Below, piece after piece: positions 50,140 to 61,607 of a stretch of 64,000 nucleotides of DNA (positions within the stretch are counted from its first letter, which is position 1; every line of letters begins with the position of its first letter). The notes beneath the pieces are model-generated. The model did no database searches. It saw only the letters and a list, made by a program, of their open reading frames with translations, and was not told where the DNA came from. The translations under genes were made by a program, and so were the position numbers. Source of the stretch: Datisca glomerata (taxonomy: Eukaryota; Streptophyta; Magnoliopsida; Cucurbitales; Datiscaceae); the NCBI GenBank assembly GCA_003255025.1, contig QANY01013654.1, positions 62,001 to 126,000 on the forward strand, in the 5' to 3' direction.

Positions 50140-51000
50140 GAACTTGTGAAGTTCCTTCAAGGTAATAGAGACTTTTTTGCTTGGGCCCACGAGGGTATTC
50201 CTGGTATAGATCGACACATTATCACCCACCACCTCAATGTGGACTTTAGGTTTAAACCAGTCAGATAGAAATTAGGAGTGTAAATGCAAAAAAGAGACAA
50301 GGCCATCATTGTGGAAGTGGAGAAACCGTTCTCTGTCAGATTTATTAGTGTAAATGCAGAAAGAGACGAGGTCATCATTGTAAAAGTGGAGAAACTGCTC
50401 TCTATCGGATTTATCAGGGAAGTCCAATACTCGGAATGGTAGGTAATGTCGTGTTGGTAAAAAGACTCCACAGATTTAATCAAGGCCTGTCCTAAAGACA
50501 GCTTCCCCCTCCCCCGCATAGATCAGCTAGTCAATGCCACGTTGGGACATGATTTGCTAAGTTTCATGGACACCTTGTTCACCAGCCAGGGAACTTATTG
50601 CTACACCATGATGCCTTTTAGATTAAAAACGTAGGGGTTACTTATAAAAGGCTGGTGAACAAGGTGTTCGGAGAATAAATATCAAGGAACATGGAGGTGT
50701 CCGAGGATGATATGCTCATCAAAAGTAAGACGTCCGCAGACTGGGTCGCTAATCTCGCCGAGACGTTCGACACCTTGAAGAAATATAGGATGAAGCTAAA
50801 CCCCTCAAAATGTGCTTTCACCGTTAGCTTAGGGAAATTTCTGGGTTTTATGGTCAACCAAAAAGGGATCGAAGCCAACCTCAATAAGATAAATGTGTTG
50901 CTGGAGATGGAACTCCTGAGAAGTATCAAGGAAAGGTCCATTGTCTCGTTAAGCGCGCCACTGCACAGAACCAGTTTATCTCCCGAGTGACAGATGAATT
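50140..51000 (+). pseudogene. Gypsy-2 reverse transcriptase fragments
   Basis: The RT reads in several frames: EELVKFLQGNRDFFAWAHEG, then PLPRIDQLVNATLGHDLLSF, TYCYTMMPFRLK, and finally KTSADWVANLAETFDTLKKY with MKLNPSKCAFTVSLGKFLGF (50691-50990). The catalytic block is degraded to SEDDMLIKS where the family has YVDDMLVKS. A 70-bp tandem duplication at 50278-50417 lies in the RT and adds an extra half-repeat. Confidence 0.85.
50278..50417 (+). repeat. 70-bp tandem duplication inside the gypsy-2 RT
   Basis: Two direct copies start GTGTAAATGCA at 50278 and 50348 and both contain GAGACRAGGYCATCATTGT and GTGGAGAAAC. They differ at about ten positions. Because 70 is not a multiple of three the duplication shifts the frame of the RT. 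Confidence 0.85.
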
Positions 51001-51404
51001 CCTTCCTTGCTGGCCGAGGAATACTAAGAGGCCTTCTTGGCCTTGAAAAACAACATGAGTTCCCCACCACTGCTTTCCAAACCTTTGCCCAGAGAGGTAC
51101 TATCTTTATATCTGACAGTCTCTGAAATGGTCGTAATGTCACCCTGGTCCAAATTAAGGATGACCTCGTCTAGAAGTCAATATATGATATCAGCAATGCC
51201 ATGGTGGGGGCCGAGAAACACCTGAATCTGGAGAAGGTGGCCTCGCCCTTGTTATTGCGGCATGGAAGCTACTTCCGTATTTCCAAGCACACTCCGTTTA
51301 AATCCTCACAAACTCCTCGCTCAGGTAGGTCCTCAACCAGAGACCTCAGGATACAAAACTAAGTGGGCCATCGAACTTAGCAAATTCAACCTACAGTTCA
51401 TCCC

Positions 51405-51800
51405 ATGAACCACAAGCAGACACTATCAGATTTCATCGCGGACATGATGATAGGCTGTGAAGAGGAGGCGAAGATCGATAGGGACCCTTGTACCTTATAT
51501 ATCGACGGTTCCTCAAACAAGATGGGAGGTGAAGTGGGTATACTACTCTTAGGCCAGATCAATCTCGGGTTGAATATGAACTGCGTTTTAGGTTCAAAGC
51601 CTCAAACAATGAAGTATAGTATGAGGCGTTGCTTGCGGGGATAAGGTTAACATGGACCTTGAATGTGAGAACATTAAGAATCTACAGTGACTCCCAACTC
51701 ATTGTCAACCAAATAAAATGAGGAATATCAAACAAATAGGGACAATATGGCCAGATATTTGGTCCAAGTACGAGCCCTCCTCGAAAAATATTATTCCTAC
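51405..51800 (+). pseudogene. Gypsy-2 second RNase H fragment (Tat type)
   Basis: The frame at 51405-51644 has LSDFIADMM, then CTLYIDGSSNKMGGEVGILL, the start of the additional RNase H of Tat elements. The part with the usual TNNEAEYEAL block is frameshifted, seen as KPQTMKYSMRRCLRG. A piece near 51680-51720 reads SDSQLIVNQ-like (YSDSQLIVNQIK), the third acidic block. Confidence 0.8.
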
Positions 51801-52051
51801 ACGATCTGATAGGTCCCTTAAGGCCAAAATACTAATGCAGATGCTTTGGCCAAGTTCATCTCTACCTATAACACCGAGATAAGTAGGATGATACTAATGG
51901 AGTTTCTCTCATTCCCGAGCATCAGTGGAGAGGAAGTGCTAGAAGCCAGTAAGGCAGCGGTTGCCCCAACGTGGATCACTCCCATATTTGAGTACTTACG
52001 AGATGGAACTCTACCCCCGATAGGAAAGTCACCCAAAAGCTCTACCTCAAG

Positions 52052-53095
52052 TTGGCCGACTATATAATTATCGATGAAACTATGTACAAAAGATCATTTT
52101 CATACCTTTACATGAGGTGCATCACACCCGATGAGGCGTTATATGTCATGAAGAAGGCCCACAATGGAGTTTGCGGGAGCTACAGCAGTGCCCGAGCGCT
52201 GCACCCTAAGTTGAAAAGGCGGGGGTATTATTGATTAATGATGATCTCAGATACAAAGAATTTTGTAAGAAAACACGATATATGCTAGAGGACCGTAAAC
52301 ATTCCACACCAACCAACAGAACCCCTCACCTCCATCCCAAGTTTGTGGCCGTTCGCTTAGTAGGGGTGGATTTAATCGAGCCCCTACCAATGGGAAAAGG
52401 CTAGTATAAGTTTGCCATTGTCGCCATCGACTATTTCACTAAGTGGGTAGAGTTAGAGCCCTTAGCCACCATCAAGGAGCACAAAATCACAAAATTCATA
52501 TAGAATAACGTGATATGCAGGTTTGGTGTCCCCCATACCATCATCACAACAATTGGAAATAGTTTGATAATGCCAGATCCAGGTGGACGTGTGAGCACCT
52601 CGGAATCAAGCACCTCACCTCTTCACTAGCCCACCCACAGTCTAATGGACATGTGAAGGCAGTCAATAAGACTATCAAGCACAAAACCAAATTGGAGGGA
52701 AGGAAAGGATTATGGGTCAACGAGCTCCCAAGTGTCATGTGGGATGGGCTTATAGGACCACGAGCAGAACAACAACAGGAGAAACCCCTATAGACTAGCC
52801 TTTGACACGAAGGCCGTTATACTGGTGGAAATGAACTTACCCTCTCAGAGAGTCCAATGGTACGACCGGAGAAGAACACCATCTAGTTGAGGCACAACCT
52901 GGAAGAGTTACGGGACCAGGCCAATTTATGAAACAAAGCTCACTGACTCGAAACCTCATGATACTACAAGTCTAGGACGAAGATCCATTGGTTTCGAACG
53001 GGTGACCTGGTCCTACAAAAAAGGAAGGACACGCAAGTAGGAGCCCTTGAGCACAATTGGGAAAGACCCTACATGGTAATATAGGTAGTGTGCCC
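52052..53095 (+). pseudogene. Gypsy-2 integrase fragments
   Basis: 52052-52234 has YKRSFSYLYMRCITPDEALY and NGVCGSYSSARALHPKLKRR, GYY, the HHCC region with the first His changed to Asn. Near 52340-52540 it reads YKFAIVAIDYFTKWVELEPL and CRFGVPHTIIT, the core. Near 52980-53095 WFRTGDLVLQKRKDTQVGAL with NWERPYMV is the C-terminal end. Stops interrupt each piece. Confidence 0.85.
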
Positions 53096-53105
53096 TGAAG
53101 TTGCA

Positions 53106-53423
53106 ATGATAAGACAAAACTGCCATATCTCTAAGACGTCATTGACATGCTTCCTTGGGTGATAGTATCAAAGCTTCCTCGACACACATCCCTTCCCAAA
53201 GGATTCAGGTATAAATACTGCATCTACAACAATGCAAGGTAGTTAACTCTACCTTAAGAAAAAATATACGAAAATTACTCTAGGATACTGACCTAGCTAG
53301 GCATCGGAGGCTCTTAGATGGGACAACCACCACCGGTTCTCTTCATCTTAAGAGTTCTTTGTCTGTGTTTTCAGATTCCCTTGCAGATGGAGTTTACATG
53401 AGAGAAAAATATTGTTTATTTCA
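53106..53423 (+). repeat. Gypsy-2 3' LTR, truncated
   Basis: Aligns with the right half of the 5' LTR (shared CTTCCTTGGGTGAT, ATAAATACTGCATCT against ATAAATACTCCATCT, TCTTAAGAGTTCTTT). The left portion is deleted, so pol sequence abuts the R-like region directly. Confidence 0.75.
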
Positions 53424-53500
53424 GAACTAATAGGTACCATCACATTTTAGATACTCATTGTACCATACCAGTTAGTATCACAAACTTTCCCATGCATGAA

Positions 53501-54456
53501 GCTATAGTCGGGGTGAATCAAATACTATGTTCATTAATTCTGATTAGTTGAGATTGTTGTGAAAGGATTCTTCTAAAAGGTTTCATTAACTCCTAATTTA
53601 TGTCGAGTAGACCTTGTTATTAGGAGAATTGTTGATTCATGATTCATGTGTGTCAATGCAAACAAAGAATAAAGAAAGTATTGGATTAAAAAATTATATT
53701 GATTCATGTGTGTCAATGCAAACATAGAATAAAGAAAATATTGTCAATTTAAAGATTTGAAATTGACTTATTATGCTTATGACTATGAAGCCAAAGATAC
53801 TAATACCTTGATAGCATTTTGAGTACGTCATCAACCCAGAGTTCCACCATAGGTGCCGTTATAGCTGCTGAATCTTTCATCAAACATTCATAGCCTCGAG
53901 GATTTTACATCGAACAAGAAGTATGTCATCTCCAACCTATAAATCCAATCTTCACAAAAACACCACAATCGCGGATCTTTATTACGAAGCCTATTTATGG
54001 TCTCTCAGCCAATTGATTTTCTTTTCAAAATTGTTTTCAATGGGAACACATAGATGATGTAATGTAAAAAAAAACTCAAATCCCTTTCACCAATTTTAGA
54101 AATTACAAAGATCAATATATATGGACAGAAAAAAATAATTAGACAAAATAGACACCTTTTTAACCTCATTTTGAAAAATAGCTTTTTTTTTTAACTTTTG
54201 AACGATAAAGAACAACTTTTAGTCCACACCATCAATCATTCAATGATAAAAATTTAGCGAAACAATATTACTATTGTTTCTTTTACAAATCTTCAGATCA
54301 AATTATATTTTTGATTAATTTTAACATAATTTCATTTAACAATTTTAATGGCTTCCTAAATTTTAGCTAATGTTATTTAATAGAATATTTTATCTCTGAA
54401 TTTTATGTAGCCGAAATATTCTATTAATGGAAAACATATTTTTTTGATTTATAGCA
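53501..54456. other. AT-rich interval with a 60-bp tandem duplication
   Basis: At 53641-53760 a GATTCATGTGTGTCAATGCA unit with an AATAAAGAAARTATTG block is repeated once, with period 60. The rest is AT-rich with no gene. Confidence 0.6.
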
Positions 54457-54598
54457 TTAATTGACTCTCTATATTTAAGTAATGAGATCAGTCAATTAAT
54501 TAGTCATTGATTATATCATTCAAAAAATTTCAGGTAGATATGAAATATGTAATTGAGTGACTACTCATCTCATTACTTAAATATAGAGAGTCAATTAA
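54457..54598. repeat. Perfect 32-bp inverted repeat (54457-54488 and 54567-54598)
   Basis: The arms read TTAATTGACTCTCTATATTT then AAGTAATGAGAT, and are exact reverse complements with a 78-bp spacer. Beyond the right arm, the segment 54600-54660 is a weaker inverted copy of the spacer (54505-54560), so two overlapping inverted pairs are nested. It could be a MITE or a foldback remnant; the target duplication was not identified. Confidence 0.88.
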
Positions 54599-54699
54599 TT
54601 AGTTAATCAATTATATATTTTATACCTACCCAAATTTGTTTGAATAATATATTTTATTTGAGAAGATTTTTATATTGGTTACCGTTTTAGCCGAAAACT

Positions 54700-55200
54700 T
54701 CAACATTACAGATGTTGGCCTTTCTTTTTAAATGAGGTGGTGACGTAGGTGATCTTTTCTTTTGGTTGAACGTACTTACTTCTTGGGTGGATCTCCTCAT
54801 GACCTCGACGTTTGTAAAACACAGAAAAAAAACCCTAAAGGTGAGGAACCGGGGGGTGATTGCCTCGCCTAAGAGCCTCTGATGCTTAAGTTAGTAGATG
54901 TTCGATATTTTGACATAGAGTCCTTAAGAGAGAATGGATGTATCTTTTTGTTGATACGTCGATCTATTTATACTTGAGTCCTTGTGTAGGAGGATGCGTG
55001 TTGAAGAGGCCTTCAAAGGCGTGTCGGGGAAGTTTCCCAGGACACAAACCGATCTTGATTGGCGCTGATTGGATGTAAATGAGGTGACATTTGACATAAA
55101 GCTAGCAGATGTTAAGTGTCGATGTTCCCATGAGGTGACCAAGCCAAAGGCTATCCTATCATTCTATCGTGTCCATTGGATCGGTTAAATGCTCGGGCTT
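54700..55200 (-). mobile_element. Tat-like gypsy LTR remnant
   Basis: On the minus strand a TATA box (GTATAAATAGATCG, near 54960-54974) is followed by CTAACTTAAGCATCAGAGGC and TCACCCCCCGGTTCCTC. The gypsy-2 LTRs have the same arrangement: TATA, then ACTGACTTAAGCATTGGAGG and ACCACCCCTGATTCTC. So this is an old LTR of the same broad type. I see no second LTR or pol attached to it. Confidence 0.6.
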
Positions 55201-55859
55201 AGGAATGAGTGCCACCTTAGTTGATACCCTTGGTGGGTAATGATGACCTTGTACTTGGGTTCATCTGAGCTCTCTTCATGAGTTTTACCCTTTCCTTTCG
55301 GTGGGCTCGGGTTTGTGCAACTCGAGCTTTCTTGAGATTGGTTAAGTGAGGTCGGTCCTCGTCCTTGAAAACTTTCTATTGTCTTAAGCTTCTTAACATG
55401 ACGTGTCGTAACACACATCGTTGTGTCATTATAGGTTTGGAAAACACTCATAATAGTTGCCCTAAGTCGAGGACTTGGATGGCTTCACTTGCCCAAGTTT
55501 GAAGACTTCATTATCAGAGCTCCTCGTCTGAGTTGTCTTTCTGCAGCGATAGGCTGAGAGTTTTCGCTCATCCTGAGTTTTTCACACCAGTTTAGAGCTT
55601 GCCCCTTAGAGAGGATATCACCAAATGGAATTAATTACTTCCCCAATTTTTTTGTGTGCCGCTTCATCCTTTTTCAGAGTTAATGTCGTCGATCTTTGGG
55701 AATAGAGGCACTATTGGCGCATAGAGATGCATGGGGGATCCTGACTCTTGGATGTGTCGTTTCATCCGAATGCGTCGTTTTACTCTTGTAGTTGATTGGA
55801 TGACGTTTGGTTTCCTAAAACTCTCTTGTCAGTTTAAGTTAGCATAAATTCTCCCATTA
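55201..55859. other. Interval with short unassigned frames
   Basis: The minus strand has an open frame at 55185-55451 with low-complexity Ser/Lys/Thr composition and no recognised domain. It may be part of the remnant to its left. I see no gene. Confidence 0.4.
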
Positions 55860-56266
55860 AATGGGTGGTTTTCTCCTAGGCCTATAAATAGGCAATTTCT
55901 CTCCTCATTTCCTCCATCTTCGACTCCTTGACAGGGTTGAAATGGCATGAAATTTTCATTCTTGCCCCCACTTCCTTTCTCTTCTTCGTGGAAACAATCC
56001 ATTCTCTTCTGGGACCTCCTTCATTCTTGGAAGGGGCTTCCTCTTTTGATCTTCTTGACTTTCCTTTTCATGGTTGTCGTTTCCCTCTTCATCGTCCTTT
56101 AAATGCCTCATTCCAAATTCACTGGTGCACCGTTCACAGTGATTCTTCCATCACCAAGCCCATCCGGTGAACTTTTTGTCTACGTTGCCTACTCGCCCCT
56201 GGTTTTAGAGTTATTACCCTTAATAAGGGCTTGTAATGTGGCTGGCAGCCATGCCTGTGCCAGGAC
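55860..56266 (+). other. TATA box and short ORF cut by copia-3
   Basis: GGCCTATAAATAGG at 55879-55892 is a strong TATA box in context. Open frames follow at 55928-56170 and 56103-56339; the latter starts MPHSKFTGAPFTVILPSPSP. The copia-3 LTR begins at 56267 inside the second frame. This could be the first exon of a gene interrupted by the insertion, or the promoter of another LTR. I do not recognise the protein. Confidence 0.35.
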
Positions 56267-58168
56267 TATTGAAAAAAATATGGTGCACGTGCAGTGGAGG
56301 CGTTTTAAAATTTTAATTCAAATGAATCTTTTTTTATAAAAGAAAATAAGCGTGACGCAATAGTTCCTAAACTTTTATTGAAAACCCTTTTCAATCAGGA
56401 TCCATTATATATTTATATATTAAATCAAAAACATACATGGATAAGAATCATACACCGCTTGTAGTCTATATCAAGCATCCTCGCAAATCAACAATCCTTC
56501 GTCACCACGAACAACATACTTCGAGATCCACACCAAGATCTTTTAAGAAAATTCTCAACGCACTAGGATGTGTGTGGGCACGTAAAATAACTCAAAGACA
56601 CTTTTTTTTTTAAATCTAGATGTACTCAACATATGAGATTTAAAGATTTTCTAAGAAGGATTAATTTTAGAGACAACACTCTAAAAGAATAAGATGATTA
56701 TTCTTTCAGAGTTTGTGATTAACTTTTAATCACAGAGGAAAAACACCATGATAGCAATTACGTTCTCAACTAAATTCTTGATTATTTGATTAATGACTTG
56801 ATTTTTCAACTGAGACCATTATAATAATATTTGTATATTTTCTAGGTAATGACATATCATATTTTTAGGGATAAACTAGAAATAATATTTAATCATAAAA
56901 TTATTATTGTAGTGTGACCCACTACAACTATGCACAACTGCAGTATCACACGACATTGTAGTATGTATTACGGCACTACAATATTGCACCTCCACTACTG
57001 TAGTACCACGTGGCATTATAATAATCCATGTCAATCTCTGATACTCAATCAGTGATTGACACGTGATAATTACTACGAATTAAATATTTATATATATAAT
57101 TTCCAAAAAATTATATATATACACACACTTAAATAATTCAATTAACCAAGATGTNAGTCAATCATTTTCTTATGTTTTTCTGAAAAATTCACACCCTAAA
57201 CTACGTAGTACATAGGTGACTTTGAGACCATGGACATATAATCCTAAGTTCCAATAAATCATATTATTAACTAAACTCTTTAATTAAATAATTTTATTAT
57301 TACTCCAATATAAATATGAAATTTCACTCTTAGACAGAGTATTCTCGTGTAGTCATTTGATATAATCATTTCACGTAGTTCTGTCCTCTGATTATTGGTT
57401 CATAAATTAGAACTAGTCAAAATTACTAGTTTACCCTTCTAATTAACTCTTGATCTTAAGTACTATTTCTTCACTAATGAATGACTAATTTATAAATATA
57501 TTATAAATTTAAGCTCAATAACCATTCAGTTTTAGAATTAACACTTAATGGAACTAATATATGATCCATTAGAAAAGCTTGGATTCTAAATCTTGTAAGA
57601 TCATGTTCCGAGCAATCCTTATCACTAAATCTCAAAAATAAAAGTTACTAGCCTGTTTTACAAACAAACCTTAACGAATGAATCAAAAGATCGAGTAGAC
57701 ATGTATAAGATTTCATGACTACTCTAGATTCAGACTTATCTATATATGATCAACAAATTGATGTGTATTAAATCTTATAATAACTGATAAGTTAATAAAG
57801 ATATTAATCCACATCGGTCCTGTTATATATAATCTTATTATATAAAGTACTTTCACTAAGATATATATCCACATCAATAATCTGGATATAGATTACATCA
57901 ATTCATAATGCTTAGTAAACCGTACTAGCAACCATTCATTGAAGATTTCATACTTTAATATGTTGCTAACAATTTTATTCATTATCTATTATCGTAATCC
58001 TCTCGTACTAATACAAGATCATACTCTCATTATTGAATATGAAATTTTCAAATTTTTATATATATTATTCTACAATAATTTAAAATAAAAATGATAAGAA
58101 ACATGTAATTCCATTAAATTTCATATTAAAATGTTAATACACATAATTTTAGGGCATAACTCCCAACA
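56267..58168 (-). repeat. Copia-3 3' LTR
   Basis: 1902 bp; on the minus strand it starts TGTTGGGAGTTATGCCC. The other end, TTTTTTTCAATA, has drifted. It contains one ambiguous base N at 57155. It aligns with the solo LTR at 46214-48418, which is about 300 bp longer. Confidence 0.88.
57155..57155. other. Ambiguous base (N)
   Basis: The only non-ACGT base in the window lies in the copia-3 3' LTR. It marks a site of assembly or sequencing uncertainty in repeated DNA. Confidence 0.95.
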
Positions 58169-58241
58169 ATCTCTCACTTGCCCTAAAACAAATATGACAT
58201 TTCTCTCAACCTCATGTTACGCACATGACCCTCAAATGACT

Positions 58242-58871
58242 TCACAGGAAGTGGTAAAAGGATTTTCTAGGTTCTGATATGACGCTATCTTCATAACAAT
58301 CACATCCCCTCGATGCACGATCTCTCTTTAAAAGATGATATTTCCTCTCTATGTGTTTGCTCCTCTTGTGACTCATCGATTCTTTAGAATTAGCTACTGC
58401 CCCACTATTGTCACAGTATAGGATCAATGACTTGTCCATATCTGGAACTACTTTCAGATCAGTATAGAACTTTCCGAGCTACACCGTTTCTTTCGCAGCT
58501 TCACAAGCCTCTATGTATTCGACTTTCATAGTGGAATCTACAATGCTGGATTGTTTCATACTTCTCCAGACTACACCTCCTCCACTTAGGGTGAATACTG
58601 ACCTAGAGGTTAATTTTTGACTATCTATGTCTGATCAAAAATCAGAATCAGTATATCTAGTGGGGTTCAGGTATCCACCTGAATAAACAAGCATATAACT
58701 TCTCATTCTCCTTAGATACTTGAGAATGTGTTTTACTGAAATCCAATGTTCCAAACCTGGATTTGATTGAAAACGACTGACAATTTTCACTGCATAACAG
58801 ATGTCTAGTCTCATACATAACATGACATACATGAGGCTACTAACAGCTGAAGCACAATGAACATTTCTCAT
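58242..58871 (-). pseudogene. Copia-3 RNase H fragments
   Basis: 58635-58871 has LMYVMLCMRLDICYAVKIVS, then SVKHILKYLRRMRSYMLVYS. 58242-58439 has ILYCDNSGAVANSKESMSHK and RSKHIERKYHLLKR, the last conserved blocks of copia RNase H (CDN, KHI...YH). The order and spacing fit the family, with a broken stretch in between. Confidence 0.88.
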
Positions 58872-58899
58872 ATCATTTTCCTCCTGAGGTTTCTTAAGA

Positions 58900-59750
58900 C
58901 ATTGCTCCTTGGAGAGGACAATTCCATGTCTGATCGGTAGTTGAATTTTTTAGAATTCTGCATAGAGAATCTCTCCAACACCTTATCAATATAAAATTCT
59001 GAGAAAGTGCCAAGAGCTTGTTCTTTCTATCTCTTAAGATTTAGATGCCTAAAACATAGCTCGCCTCTCCCAAATCTTTCATTTGGAATTTATCAGCTAA
59101 ACACTTCTTTACTTTTGACAAAGTTTCTATATCATTCCCAATGGGTAGAATATCGTCAACATAAAGAACTAAGAAATCCACCATCTTGTCTTTGAGGTAT
59201 TTATAAACACAAATTTCATCAATATTTCGCTCAAAACCATATGATTTAATAATCTCATCAAAGGTAAGATTTCAAGATTTAGTTGCTTGCTTTAATTCGT
59301 AAATAGATTTAAGCAACTTGCATACTTTGTGATCTTGCCATTTTTTCATGAACTCTTCTGCTTGTATCATATAGATGCTTTCTTCAAGAGAGTCATTCAG
59401 AAAAGCTGCCTTGACGTCCATTTTTCATATTTCATAGTCTAAACTAGCGTCAACGGGAAAAAGTATATGAATAGATTTTAGCATGGCAACATGGGAGAAT
59501 GTCTCTTCATAATCAACTCATTCCCTTTATGTATAGCCCTTGGCTACCAGCCGTGCCTTGAAAGTTTCTACTTTTCCATCTGCACGTCTTTTCTTCTTGA
59601 AGATCCATTTAAATCTAATGGGCCTGACATCTTCAAGTGGATTTATAAGTTCCCAGACAGAATTGGAATACATCAATTCCATTTTTTGGTTCATGACATC
59701 TTGTCATTTCTCATTTTCAGGATCATCCATAGCTTCTTTATAAGATAATG
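58900..59750 (-). pseudogene. Copia-3 reverse transcriptase remnant
   Basis: Near 59123-59172 the catalytic block reads FLVLYVDDILPIGND, keeping YVDD. Upstream on this strand the pieces FLNDSLEESIYMIQAE (near 59355-59405) and [17 protein letters not shown] residues (near 59530-59580) match copia RT. Stops and shifts prevent a long frame. Confidence 0.8.
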
Positions 59751-59899
59751 AACCATCTTTATCAGTGTCAGACACTAGGACATGTGTCTCCAGTTCATAG
59801 AGAATATGTTATCTCACAACCCTCCCACTACGACGTTGCACCCGGGTTTCCTTAACAAGAATTATGGTTTTTGTTATTTGTCCTTTATCGCTGATAATA

Positions 59900-60720
59900 A
59901 AGGTGGCCTGATCTCATCAGACGCTAATTCATCGATAACTACTTTGCTTCGAGGTTTGTAGTTTTCCATTTAGTCGTGTTCAAGGAAGTGAAATTTGTTG
60001 ATACAAATACATTTTGATCCTTGTGACAATAAAATTACCCACATCTAGCTCTGGACATAGCCAACGAATATGCATACTTTAGATTTTGAGTCTAACTTTC
60101 TAGCCTTGGATCTAAGAACGTGATTTGGACACCCCCATATACAGATTTGGAGCCATTCCATAACTCTAAAGGTGTCTTGCTAACAGACTTAGAAGGCACT
60201 ACATTCAAAATGTATGTTTTCGTGTGTGATGCGTATCCCCAAAACGTAAGTGACAGTGATAAGTAGCTTAACATCGACCTAACCATATCTAATAAGGTAC
60301 GATTTCTCCTTTATGAAACACCATTTTACTGTGGCATTCCAGATGCTGGGAGTTAGGATATGATTCCATACTCCAGCAAGTAATCCTTGAATTATAAATC
60401 CAAGTATTCACCACATCGATCTGATCGAAGGGTTTTCAATGATTTACCTAATTACTTTTCAGTTTTGAAGTCTTTGAACTTTTCAAAAGTTTCAGACTTT
60501 CTTTGCATTAGATAAGCATAAGCATATCTTGAGTAATCTTCAATAAAAGTGATGACATAATCATACCTACCTCTAGCTTGTACATTGATTGGTCCACAGA
60601 CATCACTATGTACTTGCTCAAGTTATTCATTGGCTCTTTGGCCCTTTCCAGTGAAAGATCTCTCGGTCATTTTACACTCTAAACAGGATTCACAAACATG
60701 AAGACTTTCAACTTTTAGTT
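59900..60720 (-). pseudogene. Copia-3 integrase remnant
   Basis: The frame at 60092-60286 has MVRSMLSYLSLSLTFWGYAS, then LNVVPSKSVSKTPLELWNGS, the segment just after the integrase catalytic region. Towards 60720 further broken pieces match the core (CGPINVQARGRYDYVITFI-like order). No frame spans the domain. Confidence 0.75.
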
Positions 60721-60993
60721 TTCATAAAGCACCATGTTTTTTTAACATGCTTAACCTATCTAATTAACATGTCCCAACCTAAGATGCCAAATATATGTGT
60801 TATCATCATCATGAGAAACTCTTTATCGTTTGTTACTTTTAGATTTTGCTATTTTAAATAATTTAAAACTATTTAACACGCGTTCAGTCGGTTTAAGCAT
60901 ATACAATCCATATATAACTTTAACATGACAAATATTGAATCCATTCTTAGAAATAATAAATTTTTATTAATAAAAGAAACTTTGAATAACTGT

Positions 60994-61188
60994 TCACGAA
61001 AAAAGTGAAACAGAAATCAAATTCCTCGAAAAATCAAGAATATAATAAACATTATTAAAAACTAAATAATTATTTCTAAAAAGTAAACGAATTGTCCCAA
61101 ATTTTTTAGCTGACACGAGCGCACCACTACCAACTCTCAAAATAACCTCGCCATCAACCAACTCCCTTGACAAATCAAGCATCTGCAA
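60994..61188 (-). pseudogene. Copia-3 protease-region fragment
   Basis: Contains LRVGSGALVSAKKFGTIRLL, then NVYYILDFSRNLISVSLF, the segment after the aspartic protease and before the GAG-pre-integrase region in copia polyproteins. The catalytic DSG itself falls just outside the open frame. Confidence 0.8.
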
Positions 61189-61250
61189 AGAAGAACATAT
61201 ATGGTTAGTGACTCATGAATCCAGTATCCAGGATGACAAATCATATTCCA

Positions 61251-61607
61251 CTAAATAAGCTTCAAGTACAAATAAATCATATTTACCTTTTTTTTCCAGC
61301 TCGGAGACATACTTGTTACAGTTTCTCTTCTAATGACCTTCAACCCCACAATGAAAACATATTCCATTGGACTTGTAGTCATTCTTGTTCTTCTTGGATT
61401 TCGACGATGTCTTGGCTTTCTTCCCTTTCTTGTTCTTACCTTTTCCCTTACCATTGATCTTCTTCCTCTTGTTCTTTTAACAATAGTGGAAGAAGACTTT
61501 TGCTCGACAATATTTATCTCATCCTCTTTAGTCATACTCTTATTGAATGACTCAAAAGTCTGCAGTTCATTCAATAATTGAGTCGGGTTGAATTGCAACT
61601 TGTTCAT
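61251..61607 (-). pseudogene. Copia-3 gag C-terminal fragment with knuckle
   Basis: The frame starts MNKLQFNPTQLLNELQTFES and becomes Arg/Lys-rich. In another frame near 61318-61362 the CCHC knuckle reads CFHCGVEGH, a stop in place of a Trp, then KRNC. The remainder of gag (towards 62000) is too broken to see. Confidence 0.8.

Larger units (their letters stand above)
49190..53423 (+). mobile_element. Gypsy-2: decayed Tat-like Ty3/gypsy element inside the MULE
   Basis: A + strand element. The primer-binding site (GGCGCTGTCTGTGGGGA, 49860-49876) matches the usual Tat/Athila form GGCGCCGTCTGTGGGGA. Pol domains follow in RT-RH-IN order up to about 53095. The 3' LTR fragment (53106-53423) aligns with 49517-49835 of the 5' LTR. 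The 5' part of the 3' LTR is missing because pol runs directly into it. The left limit is not precise. All reading frames are broken. Confidence 0.8.
48969..53491. mobile_element. MULE-type element with 9-bp target duplication, split by a gypsy insertion
   Basis: A left end GGGCAAGTCTATGATACCGG (48969-49020, 52 bp) and a right end (53441-53491, 51 bp) are imperfect inverted repeats; the right end reads GGGAAAGTTTGTGATACTAA on the minus strand. The flanks are ATGCATTAA (48960-48968) and ATGCATGAA (53492-53500), a 9-bp duplication with one change. GGG-starting inverted repeats plus 9-bp duplications are typical of Mutator-like elements. The element itself seems short and non-coding; the middle is a gypsy retrotransposon. 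Short phrases like GGTACCTAAAATGTG recur in both orientations in the left arm (49000-49140). Confidence 0.75.
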
